NCBI GenBank assembly: GCA_030765065.1 | Contig: CM060985.1 | Coordinates: forward strand, 177,632,096-177,696,095 | DNA: 64,000 nucleotides | Origin: Deroplatys truncata | Lineage: Eukaryota; Arthropoda; Insecta; Mantodea; Mantidae | Direction of reading: 5' to 3' | Notes under the pieces: model-generated | Seen by the model: the letters and a program-made list of their open reading frames with translations, nothing else | What the model was told of the DNA's origin: nothing | Database searches by the model: none | Position numbers and translations under genes: made by a program | Shown: in pieces, positions 45,153 through 54,542 of the stretch | Numbering within the stretch: position 1 is the stretch's first letter | How the letters are laid out: each line of letters starts with the position of its first letter

Positions 45153-46186
45153 ATGGGGTTTACTAATGCAGAAAAAGCCGACATGCTCATTCATGATGTA
45201 TGGAGAGGGTAGGAAGAATGCAGTTCATTCCTCTACGATGTATGCGGAAACGTATCCCAATAGACGTCAAACATCTTGGCAATTATTTATCAACCTCTTC
45301 AACCAATTACGTGAGAGTGGTACTGTAACACCTAGAAAACGTAACAGAAACAAACGAGTGACTGGAGAAGAGGCAGAAATTAATGTTTTGGCTGCCGTTG
45401 CAGTAGATCCGCAAATTAGTTTCCACACAATCGCACGAGGACGTGGCATAAGTCAGGCAAGTGTACTGCGCATTCTCCATCGACATGGTTCCATCCCTAT
45501 CACATCTCTCTCCATCAAGAGCTGCATGGAAACGATTTTGAGATTTGTGCTAACTTTTGTACATGCATTAAGACATGATACTCCAGATTCATCCTGTATC
45601 TTGTTTAGCGATGAGGCAACATTTACTATTCGTGGCCAGGTAAACCGCAGAAGCATGCACTATTGGTTTGTTGACAATCCCCGTTGGCTTCGTCAGTTGG
45701 AACGTCAGTGTCCATGGAGTTTAAACGTGTGGTGTGATATTGAACCACCAGCTCATAGGCCCTTTGTTCGTAGAAGGAACAATGAACTCGCACAAGTATC
45801 GCAGTCTCCTGACAGTCCATCTGCCATAGGTGCTAGAAGACGTTCCTATGCAGACTAGCAGGAACCTGTGGTACCAACATGACGAAGTGCGTACTACAAC
45901 TTTTCTAAACGGATTGTTTCCAAATCGATGGATTGGACGAAAGGGATCTGCACCTTGGCCGGCCCGTTCACCGGATCTGACCCCTTTATATGTTTTTCTG
46001 TGGGAAAGGCTGAAAGACACTGTCCACAAGGATGTACCAACTACACCAGACGATATGAAACGACATATTACTGCTGCCTGCTCTGAAATTTCCGCAGAAA
46101 TGCTAGAACGTGTGCAGCAGTCTTTCTATAGCAAACTGGAAGTGTGTGGTGAAGCTGCCGGTGGTCATTTTGAACACAACCTTTGA
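45153..46186 (+). pseudogene. Tc1/mariner-like transposase, third catalytic residue lost
   Basis: Start at the ATG at 45153 (MGFTNAEKADMLI), then a frameshift into a long frame (to 45858). That frame has YPNRRQTSWQLF, LRESGTVTPRKRNR, EINVLAAVAVDPQIS and GISQASVLRILHRH: helix-turn-helix segments in the usual order. CILFSDEATF carries the first catalytic aspartate, followed by MHYWFVDNPRWLRQ and SLNVWCDI. A further shift leads to WYQHDE with the second aspartate and PARSPDLTPLYVFLW, where the usual aspartate after PL is tyrosine. The C-terminus runs to GGHFEHNL and a stop at 46186. The segment after SLNVWCDI is shortened by roughly 30 codons. It is inactive by residue loss and frameshifts. Confidence 0.85.
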
Positions 46187-46400
46187 AGAGCTATGTTCTC
46201 TTTACTTGTAAGAATCCACAGAAGTATTGTAATTCCCTTTTGTTTTACTTTAGTTTGTGCTACCACAGGTTGTACAAGTGTCGGTGCGTAAAGGTTTCAA
46301 AATGAGATTTCTCGTAAACCACTTGCACTAGTATCTTGCAACAAACGCCACTGACATTCTAATTTACTCTACCTTTATTCTGTTGCATTGTTCCATTTAA

Positions 46401-47236
46401 AAAAATCTTGTGTTACACTCACATGACTTTCTCTACTCTTGTACAAACTATTTTTACAAACGCTTATTCTCCATATGCTTCATGTTAATCGAAATATCGA
46501 GGTTTTAATCTTATTGCTAATTTTCTTGTAGATGCAAGGGGAATTGGTAGGCTTTAGGCGATAGTCAAATATTTATGAGCTGGTTGCTATGTGGAGTATT
46601 CCATTTTCTTTGCATTACCAGGACAAAAAAATCAATACCGAATGTGAGATAAATTATAAGTATTGGAAAATTTAAAGGAATAACAAGCAATATCTCGAAA
46701 ATGGTTCACTCAACAAAAAAACGTATAGGACATCAATTGTGTATTTTATCGCGATCTACATTTTTATGTAGTAAAATTATGTCTATCTCTTATGGTTTAC
46801 CAGTTATGCAAAAGTCATTCACAATGAAGAATACTTTTGGAGACATTCTCAGAAAATTCGATATGTACTTTTCATTTGTCATGAATATATCTTAAACATA
46901 TTATATTTTAATCAAAATCTTTAGTGCCATTTTTGAGAAACCTACAATTTTCGAAAAATCTTACATGTAAAGGGTAATATGGGGTGGGGAAATTTTCTTG
47001 AAAACCTTCATGTCGCATCTCTGGAAGATACTGAACCTAAATACCAAGTTTGGTGTTTATCCGACTGTTCGTTTCTGAGTTATGCTGTTCACAAACACAC
47101 ACTCGGACATGTTTCCAAAATGTTTTTTTATTGGATTCAAGGGGTCTCAAAACATGCATTTCCGGTGAAGTTTTGGTATAGAATTTTTGGGTGGAGTACA
47201 ATACTTCCCCTACTTACTATACGTAGCAGAGAAAGT
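46401..47236 (-). repeat. Family T repeat inserted in a transposon TIR
   Basis: Near-complete T copy on the minus strand, from TTGTGTTACACTCACATGAC to GTAGCAGAGAAAGT. On the left it follows CATTTAAAAAAATC and on the right GAATTTATGTTTGCTC resumes the right TIR of the surrounding element. The insertion point was an A/T run and no duplication longer than a few bases is visible. Confidence 0.87.
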
Positions 47237-47479
47237 AAGAATTTATGTTTGCTCAAAAAATGCACCTTCCCAATATTATTTATATCTGTTTTTGGACTAA
47301 ATGTACGAGGCCGTGATTACCAATCAATGCTGTGAAAACTTCACATTAATAGTACCTTCCATTTCCGAAATATTTGCGGTAGACGTTTTAGGTGATTTAT
47401 CCTGCATACACAATATTCTGTCCGCTTTCTTTCGTTTCTATTATGGTGTTGAGCTAATCATTTTGCAGTGAAACAATGC

Positions 47480-49032
47480 TTGATCTTTCAATTAGTACCT
47501 TTCTTTTCCTTTTACGCGTTTTCCACTTAAAATCACACTTTTTAGTGACACGCAAGAAAAAGACTGTCCCCTAAGAAAATGTGTTCTCTCTTCCACAACG
47601 GGCAGCAATTTCCTTACAGTCGGGACACACTTTTCTTGAACATAGAAATCACGTGTTATTCTTCGTATGACAGCATCAATGTCAGCGATTTGCACAACAC
47701 TGTCTTCTGGCCTGGTTTTTCTTCTTTTCCCAGGAGTGATCAATTGACTGCTTTCTTCCCTTGACCGCAACTCTTTCTTCTCCTTGCGAATTCGTTTATT
47801 CTTGAAACGGAAACACCAGTATAAAATGCAGCACGTTGGCTAGCTGCTGACACTTGAAGCAGTATTTTTAATACTTAAATGATATCAGTCTAATTATATA
47901 ATATAATATTTAATAACAGCCCACCTTTAAAGCAATATGTACATAATATATAAAGTATATGTAACAGTCATGGTATTATTTTATATTATTATGTATATGT
48001 ATAAAAATGTTATGTGAATGTATTACGTAGTTTAACAATGTAGGAGCTGTGAGAATAGAAGCAAGATACTTTCCGTGGCAAACAGAATTACAAAGTAAAA
48101 TCCGACAGTTGCTAACAATGAGGTAACCTTGAAACAACAATAAATTCAAAAGTTTAATAAAGGCTACTAGTAATTCTTGGAACAATACTAATCTAATAAT
48201 TTAAACAGTTTATAAATAGCCAATCAAAACCAGAAAAAGCTTAAGTTAAATAAAAATATTCTATTGGAGTAGGCTTAGCCAATCAGAGACTTAAAATAGA
48301 GAAAATGTACAGATTCAGGAGGAAGACGCTACAAGGAAGCGTACCCAAGCAGTCAGATTTTATACGGGTTCAGTGTGAGACATAAAATAATTCATTGCGG
48401 TGAGATTAATATAAAGTTTACGTGTTCAAAAGTGCAACAGCAATAATCTCACAGCTCTACAGTAGGATATATCGGTGAGTGTTATTTGATCTTGTGAAGG
48501 AGTAATAAACAAAGTACAATAAAATTATAATTTGTGTAAGCCTTGTTCTTTAGCCGTACCAGCCCTGTTAATAGATACGTGGTTTAGAAATTACTACTGA
48601 CGAAGCCGAGGCATACATACTATATATTGTTTAAATAAACATTAAAATAAAAACAATTGATTCTTACCATGGGGCGAAGGCTACCAGTAAAGTAAATGTG
48701 GGGCGAAGGCCACCGGAAACTTTGTATCGTACGCGGGGCAAACACTCCTATAAACATATCTCCCGTAAATGGGCACCCATTACGTGCGTGGTCTAAAATA
48801 GCTTTAAAATTGGTACCTATACGTGGGCAAACGCTAAAACAATCAAAGAAGCCCTTCAAGTTTGACTACCATACAAGGGGCTGTAACTACTACAAGTTTG
48901 GCTCTCCAACAGTGACTTAAACTACGTGACACCGGATGCAAATACTGTTTTTTAAGCTTCTTCATCACAAATATCTATAAAGATTCTTGCCCTTCAGAAC
49001 GCACTACCTTGCATTTCTTCATCTCAGACATG
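47480..49032 (-). pseudogene. DDE endonuclease-type transposase, 5' part split by family S
   Basis: N-terminal start at the ATG at 49032: MSEMKKCKVVRSEGQESL, stop, then IFVMKKLK and LHPVS, running to about 48933. The frame resumes beyond the S insertion at 47847 with AASQRAAFYTGVSVSRINKR, then PGKRRKTRPEDSV, IDAVIRRITRDFYVQEK and VPTVRKLLPVVEE. The last fades near 47500 after HFLRGQSF. This is the N-terminal helix-turn-helix half of the DDE endonuclease-like family also seen at 42186 and 51400. The catalytic half is absent. The 1073-bp S element lies at 47854-48926 with TGACAC repeated on both sides. Confidence 0.75.
47854..48926 (+). repeat. Family S repeat, longest copy, with 6-bp target duplication
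   Basis: Starts TTGAAGCAGTATTTTTAATA and ends GACTTAAACTACG. TGACAC lies immediately on both sides (47848-47853 and 48927-48932). Its right 270 bp have repeated words built on GGGGCGAAGGC(C/T)ACC and CG(C/T)GGGCAAACGC, followed by GGCTGTAACTACTACAAG and TTTGGCTCTCCAACAG. AATAAA-type words are present. No coding frame and no terminal inverted repeats. A 5-6 bp duplication without inverted repeats fits a solo LTR or a related retro-element, but the ends are not TG..CA. Confidence 0.78.
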
Positions 49033-49497
49033 GTGAGAAGAACAGCAGAATCAAAACTTCTAATTACTTGGATACACTAAACAAACTAGGCTATGTGATT
49101 ACTGCAATTGAATGCTGACTAAGACCCTATTGTTCGCTGCATAGTTGTACTCAGATTGCATTTTCTACGTTCTGCACACCTTACCCCGCGGGACTGCCGA
49201 GCCCAGCACACAACTATACATAACTCGTTCATTTCTTCCAGCGCAACTCGTTCGACAAATATACTGAGCTATGATCGAACTTCTGATTTAAATGCCCTCT
49301 CGCGGCAAAAGGGTATTTACACGTTCAAGTGTTTACATCATAGTGGAGTTGTCACGCGTATTGTTTCAGGAATGACAATAGCCTATGCCATGTTACTGCG
49401 TTTTCGACTTCGTTTTTACCCACTGTTACGGTAAAGATTTGTTTTACTACACTAAGATAAATAAATTAAGTTTTATAGTTTATTTCATCCTTATACC
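49033..49497. other. Unassigned intergenic stretch
   Basis: Upstream side of the split transposase. A 92-codon plus-strand frame (49156-49434) has no motif I recognise. Confidence 0.4.
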
Positions 49498-49512
49498 TAA
49501 GTATACAGGGTT

Positions 49513-49803
49513 GTCGTCCTCCGTGGACAAGTGGTACCGTGCTAGCCTCTAGTTACCAAGGTCGCGGGATCAAACCCCGTGGAGGGCGATATATTTTTTC
49601 GGGCGTAAAGATCCTTAGCATGGCTTCCTTCGGAAGGGAAGTATAGCCGGTGGTCTCGTGTCGTAGATTTAAGCACGTAAAGAACCTCAAGCCTTATAAA
49701 GAGGGCTCTGAGGAAAATTACCGGTCTTTCACGCCCGATATAGAATGGGATGCTAAGGACCATAGTAGTTAAAGAGCGTCCATAAATAAAACCAAATTTA
49801 ATT
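49513..49803 (+). repeat. SINE-A, tRNA-derived, with 15-bp target duplication
   Basis: Complete copy, about 291 bp. tRNA-like head with GTGGACAAGTGGTACC (A box) and GCGGGATCAAACCCCG (B box). The body includes CTTCCTTCGGAAGGGAAGTA, AGCCGGTGGTC, GAGGGCTCTGAGGAAAATTA and GGTCTTTCACGCC, and the tail CATAAATAAAACC. TAAGTATACAG(G/A)GTT lies on both sides (49498-49512 and 49804-49818), a direct repeat expected from LINE-driven integration. The duplicated target is the left end of the small transposon at 49812. Confidence 0.9.
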
Positions 49804-49811
49804 TAAGTATA

Positions 49812-50305
49812 CAGAGTTATTCAAAAAGAAGGAAAGGCTTAAAATATTTATTTCTAATGAACGATAATAGATAGCGACACATACGATGCATATTAAATAC
49901 AGGAAATTTCAAAGATTTAAGTCCCACCTATTACTATCATTCAGTGGCTACAGCAGCGCAGTGTTTGTTTACAAGAAAATGGCGACTGCAAAGGAAAATT
50001 TGTCTTGTGTGCTGGATTATGCAAAGAGTGAATCCATTGTTTCACTTCAGCGTGCATTTCCTTGTAAGTTCAACAAAAAGCCACCTCGTCATAAAAAATT
50101 TACAATTGATACAATAAATTCGTAGAAGATGGTTGCGTATACAAACGGAAAAGTACTGGTCGTCCACGCATAACAAATGATACTCATTTTGAACACACAA
50201 TATAACATTTTTAAATTTATTCAGTGATGTATTGCATGTGTCGCCATCTATTGTCGTTCACTAGAAATAAATATTTGAAGTCTGTTCCTTTTTGTAATAA
50301 CCCTA
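49812..50305 (+). mobile_element. Small Tc1/mariner-like deletion derivative, ~494 bp
   Basis: Left CAGAGTTATTCAAAAAG and right, inverse, TAGGGTTATTACAAAAAG. The match continues through AAATATTTATTTCTA, TGAACGA and ATAGATGGCGACACAT for about 100 bp. TA flanks both sides. Inside, from the ATG at 49979, a plus-strand remnant encodes MATAKENLSCVLDYAKSES and FNKKPPRH, then RKSTGRPRITND. This is the first helix-turn-helix of a DUF4817-type transposase, and the rest of the gene has been deleted. Confidence 0.8.
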
Positions 50306-50519
50306 TATATATGAAGGTATGTTACAAAATATCTATCATAAAGATTTCGCATACCCGCTTTCGTACCATAATTAATAGCGCAAACTGAAGTGGTTGCAAG
50401 TGGGTGCAATAGAAGGAAAAATTATCGAGTAAACATGTATCCGCATACAAGCCGCGTTTAGGGTTTCTTATTGCGAATGAGTGGTTATGAGCCTCCACTG
50501 ACGTGAATTCCTTGGGGAT

Positions 50520-50885
50520 GTTCTCCTTAAGCAACGTCGGAGTATGTGTTACATGCATGATGGAGCACCGACTCAATTTGTTGCTACTTAAAGAAAACAT
50601 CTAACGTGGAAATATGGTTCAATATGGAAAGGTCGAGAAGGACCTGTACCTTCGTCTCCACGATCACCTGATCTCAATTCTTTGAACTTTTCTGCAAGGG
50701 ATTGCTTCAAAAGTATATTTTACAGCACTCTCGTGGATATCATTGAAGTACTGGAGCAGAGAATTGTACGTGCTTACGAGATGATCTGGGAGTGTTTGAA
50801 AGAATTCGAAACTCACTACAGGGACGAGTGCAGTATTGGCAAGGACGACACTTTGAACACCTCCTTTAAGAGTGTGCAGCATTAG
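50520..50885 (+). pseudogene. Tc1/mariner-like transposase, C-terminal fragment
   Basis: Encodes RRSMCYMHDGAPTQFVAT with the second catalytic aspartate, then GREGPVPSSPRSPDLNSLNF. The usual SPDLNPLDF has become SPDLNSLNF, so the third aspartate is replaced by asparagine. Then come YSTLVDIIEVLEQRIVRAYE and a decayed C-terminus to the stop at 50883. The N-terminus and first catalytic residue are missing and the context upstream is not recognisable. Confidence 0.7.
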
Positions 50886-51399
50886 TAACATGTAACATAC
50901 TAAAGTAGAATTGTATTCCTTGTTAAGTTAAGTTATGGGTGAATTTTGAGGTAACTTAGAATGGTACGTATTAAACCAAAACTCTACGTTTCGAAGTCAT
51001 TTGTACTAATTAGGACGATGTTGTTTTGCAATTTCTCGCACATGGTTCTTTGTAGACCAACATTTTTGCTTCTACTATCGTATAATTTCAAACCTTTCAG
51101 TTGTGCTATTAATTATCATACATCCTGTATACTTCAAGGCAACAATTTCAATAACGGTTATTCTTAAAGTCCAGAAAAACACCCTCTTCCTATTATTTAG
51201 ACTGACGATTCGGGTAAACCAATACCAGTCTATAAGTTTTATCTGACACAATTCTAAACGAAACGGTTGTATGAAGATTCCATTACATAAAGGTTCATAT
51301 ATGATAACCTGGCATGCCAGACATGCCAAAAATGGTTTCATATTAGGGCATATTTAATGTTTCAGTCAAAAAAATGGTGGTGGTTAGTATAAAGAGATT
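50886..51399. other. Unassigned intergenic stretch
   Basis: Nothing recognisable; short frames on both strands have no motifs. Confidence 0.4.
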
Positions 51400-51545
51400 A
51401 GTAATGTGATGTTTAGGGAATGGTTTACCGATCTCCTTCAGAGAATGGAAGAAGGGTGTGTGATAGTAATGGACAATGCGAGCTATCACTCTAGGATTAA
51501 AGAAGGCATCCTCAATACATATTCTAGGAAAACCTTGTGTCACAC
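51400..51545 (+). pseudogene. DDE endonuclease-type transposase, middle fragment
   Basis: Encodes FREWFTDLLQRMEEGCVIV, then MDNASYHSRIKEGIL. The MDNASYHS motif holds the second catalytic aspartate in DDE endonuclease-like insect transposases. Similarity ends after about 45 codons. The same protein family supplies the fragments at 42186-42540 and 47480-49032, which cover its C- and N-terminal parts. Confidence 0.7.
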
Positions 51546-52795
51546 CTTCAAAGTGAGAATACGCCTCATAATCAACATACATAATAATCGAATATTGTAA
51601 AACAGTCAACAAAGCTTATTATTATTATTAGTAGTAGTAGTAGTTGTAGTAATTCATTCTTGCCTTTCACTTGTACCACACAACTCCATTATCACGCGAA
51701 CTTGATCTATGTATGAGGAAGGAAACAACGCTAGTGGATTAAACAGACTTAGCGTTCTCTTTGGGTCTGGTCAATCTGGGCATTCGAACAGGAAATGAGA
51801 CATATGGACGTGACATTTCATGTGAAATCAAACAGAAAGAAACCTCGAATTTTTAGTTTTGCGTTGTAATTTTTCCTATTAATAAAGGTTACAAAGAAAA
51901 GCATATTCATCAAATATCAGCATCAAACACCCAACGCCTTTCATGTTATTGGACGATAAATATATCGTAATAATTGATTTTTTCGCTTTTCAAGTGCGCA
52001 CAATTCCGAGAGCTTTTATTTCCGAATATTGTATTAAATCCCATTTTCTAGATAAAAGCCCGCATTTCCTTACAGCATATACTGATTATTTGTACAATAT
52101 TTAGAAAAAATTATATATAGTTTTTACTTATTTAAAGCGTTTAAATGTTTACAAAAATAAATTTTACATTGAGATTAATCCACAGTGTCATTAAGAGAAT
52201 CGAACGAACTTGGTACAGTGGGTATGTTAAGTGTTCGTAGTTATAACACAAAAAGTGAATAAACACAGAAAATTACTGGTTGAGGGACGATGATCATCAA
52301 GCGCTCTGTGAATCTGTGAGGAAATACGCGCAACTACATACCGCATAGTAAGCATTCTCATTGTTTACCCATGCACAGAAGCTTGCTTGATCTTTAGTTC
52401 AAAATAACGTGCGAGAGCGACCATTAATTATTTTGGACGAAATCTTATTAGTAACCATTACAGTAAAATAATTGATTGTGTTTAAATTACAGAATTATGC
52501 CATACATAATAAAGTAATTTTTCTTAATCCGTAACCGTCTACACTTGAAAAAATAGAAATTTCTACACTTAAATAAAAATAAGAACAAAATGTTTACCCA
52601 TGCGTGTGAAATTAAAGTTTAGGGAATCAAAACAAAGTTCGATATAAACAATTAGAAGTTTGAGAGTTATAACATCTTGAAGTTGGAGATTTTAGGAAGA
52701 TACGATAAAGTTTAACAATTTAGTTGCAAAACTATGATCATCTAAATTCTAAGTGTTTGCATAAAACGTTGTATCGTCCTTGTCTACAAACACAA
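51546..52795. other. Unassigned AT-rich stretch
   Basis: About 1.2 kb of AT-rich sequence. It contains the ATT/GTA trinucleotide run at 51616-51651 and nothing else I can support. Confidence 0.45.
51616..51651. repeat. (ATT)n(GTA)n microsatellite
   Basis: Compound trinucleotide run: TTATTATTATTA followed by GTAGTAGTAGTAGTTGTAG. Confidence 0.9.
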
Positions 52796-54005
52796 GAAAT
52801 CTGATGTTTTGCACTCACACGACTTTCTTTACTCTTATACAAACTATTTTTACAAACGATTATTCTCAATCTACTTCATGTTAATCGAGATAAAAATTTG
52901 CACAAACTATCTTATTGCTAACTTTCTTGTAGATGCAAGGAGGATTGGTAGGCTTTAAGCGATAGTCAAATATTTTAAGAGCTTGTTCCTATGTGGAGCA
53001 TTTCACTCTCTTTGTATGTCCAGGATATAAAAAATAATAACGAATTCCCATTTGAGGAAACGTATAAGTATTGGGAAATTTACTCCACAAAAAATGTGTA
53101 TGACAAATTATGTGTTTTAACAACATCTAGACTTTTTGTTAGTAACATTTTGTCTTATCTCTTACACCTTACCAGTTATGCGAAAGTCATTCAGTATGAA
53201 GGTGACTTTTGGGGACATTCCCAGAAAATTCAAGATATACATTTCATTTGCAATGAAAATACCTAAAACATTCATTCATTATCTGTTTACCCTCCTCTTA
53301 TGTAGGACTTACACCCCGCAGGACTTACAAGCGGGTGCCTGGGGTCAGAGGCCCGCCGAGGAGCAGACACTCATGGATCAGACAGAGCAACCAGGATGGG
53401 TGATCAGCCCGATGCCTGGTATGGGATGAAGGAAGTAGATGAAACGAAATATTGGTGAAATGGATGAAAGGAAAGGTGATGATGGAGCTGTTGGTGGAAT
53501 GAATGGCGAGAGAAACCGGAGAACTCGGAGAAAACCCGCCCAGACGCCGCTTCGTCCACCACAAATCTCACATGCAGGTCCCTGGGATTGAACCCTGGCC
53601 GCCTCGGTGGGAGGCGAGCGGTCAAACCACTCGGCCACGGCGCCGCCTACCTTAAACATATGATATTTTAATCAAAATTTTTAGAGCCATTTTTGAGGAA
53701 ATCAAGATTTTCGAAAAATGTTTCATGTAAAGGGTAGTTTCGGAAGGAGGTTTTCTTGAAGATCTGTGTGTCGTATTCTTGGAAAATACTAAACTAAAAT
53801 ACCAAGTTTGTTATTTAACAAACTTTTAGTTTTTGAGTTATGATGTTCACAAACATACAGACACACACGCGGACATGTTTTCAAAAGTCCTTATTTGGAT
53901 TCAGGGCACCTCAAAACATGTATTTCCGGCAAAATCTCGGTGTCGAATTTTTGGATGGAAAGCAACACTTCCCCTAATTACTTTTCGTAATAGAGAAAGT
54001 AAAAA
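52796..54005 (-). repeat. Family T repeat interrupted by SINE-B
   Basis: T copy on the minus strand from GATGTTTTGCACTCACACGA (about 52800) to GTAATAGAGAAAGTAAAAA (about 54003). The core is broken at 53271 by SINE-B and resumes at CCTTAAACATATGATATTTT (53650). It is diverged from the reference copy. Confidence 0.82.
53272..53648 (-). repeat. SINE-B, tRNA-derived, with 11-bp target duplication
   Basis: Complete SINE, about 377 bp, read on the minus strand. The head is like a class II (Leu/Ser-type) tRNA: GGCCGAGTGGTTTGACCGC (A box) and AGGGTTCAATCCCAGGG (B box). The body has GGGTTTTCTCCGAGTTCTCC, then a pyrimidine-rich part, GGGCTGATCACCCATCCTGG, GCTCCTCGGCGGGCCTCTGAC and GCTTGTAAGTCCTGCGGGG. 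ACCTAAAACAT (53261-53271) and ACCTTAAACAT (53649-53659) flank it. Its 3' segment of about 77 bp is homologous to the satellite unit at 19.5-22.4 kb. Confidence 0.9.
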
Positions 54006-54540
54006 TTTCGTTTCGTTTAAGAAATGCAAGGCCGATTTTCCTTCTGTTTCGAACGATTTGAAATGAAAGGTGCCGTACTCGTTCGGTGTGCCAAACAGAA
54101 TGGTCTGAGAGAGTACACCCAAGTCGCCCGTATGCAGGAATTCATTTGCGTTCAAAGGCATCGTACAAAATAGTTACCAAAATTAGTTTGATGAATAGCT
54201 TGAGTTAGCTTCGCTATAATTATAACACGTGCCGGGGGAGGGAAAATGGGTTAATACAGAAAAAGTGCGTGCATGTAAATAAGGAAAATAACTTTGCTAG
54301 CCACTTTAACATTCGTACATCTGGAACACAGCCCAGCTAATAACTGCAAACGTGGTTGTATTATTGAATTAACCCACTTCAGAGGTAGGAATCGATACAT
54401 ATAGGCTTAATTTGTGGCATCTTAAAGCAGGAGATAAGCAACCCGCAGAACGTTGAACCAGAGACGACCAAAAAGTCGGGTGATCATTCATTCTCAGCTT
54501 AGGGTAACCTAGAGCGGCAACCCAATACTGCCATACATTA
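54006..54540. other. Unassigned intergenic stretch
   Basis: A minus-strand frame at 53901-54161 runs partly in the T repeat and has no recognised motif. The rest is AT-rich. Confidence 0.4.
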
Positions 54541-54542
54541 TA

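Larger units (their letters stand above)
44720..47404 (+). mobile_element. Tc1/mariner-like element with ~270-bp TIRs, interrupted by T
   Basis: Left end CAGGGTGAATCACCTAAAAC after TA (44718-44719). The right end reads inverse CAGGATAAATCACCTAAAAC, with a TA two bases further out. The inverted repeats extend inward through TTTTCACAGCATTGATTGGT, TTTTGAGCAAACATA, ATGGAACAATG and GCAAGTGGTTTACGAGAAAT, about 270 bp per side. The right repeat is interrupted by a T copy at 46401-47236. Without this the element is about 1.85 kb. The transposase at 45153-46186 is on the plus strand. Confidence 0.86.

Noticed and set aside
45142-45858. A 238-codon open frame as an intact host gene
   Set aside because: Its motifs are those of a transposase. 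The frame only starts upstream of the true ATG in another phase and ends by frameshift before the catalytic half.
48000-48900. Family S as a TIR DNA transposon
   Set aside because: The two ends fixed by the TGACAC duplication are not inverse of each other.
53590-53648. A functional tRNA-Leu/Ser gene
   Set aside because: A and B boxes are good, but they head a SINE-B copy with body and target duplication.
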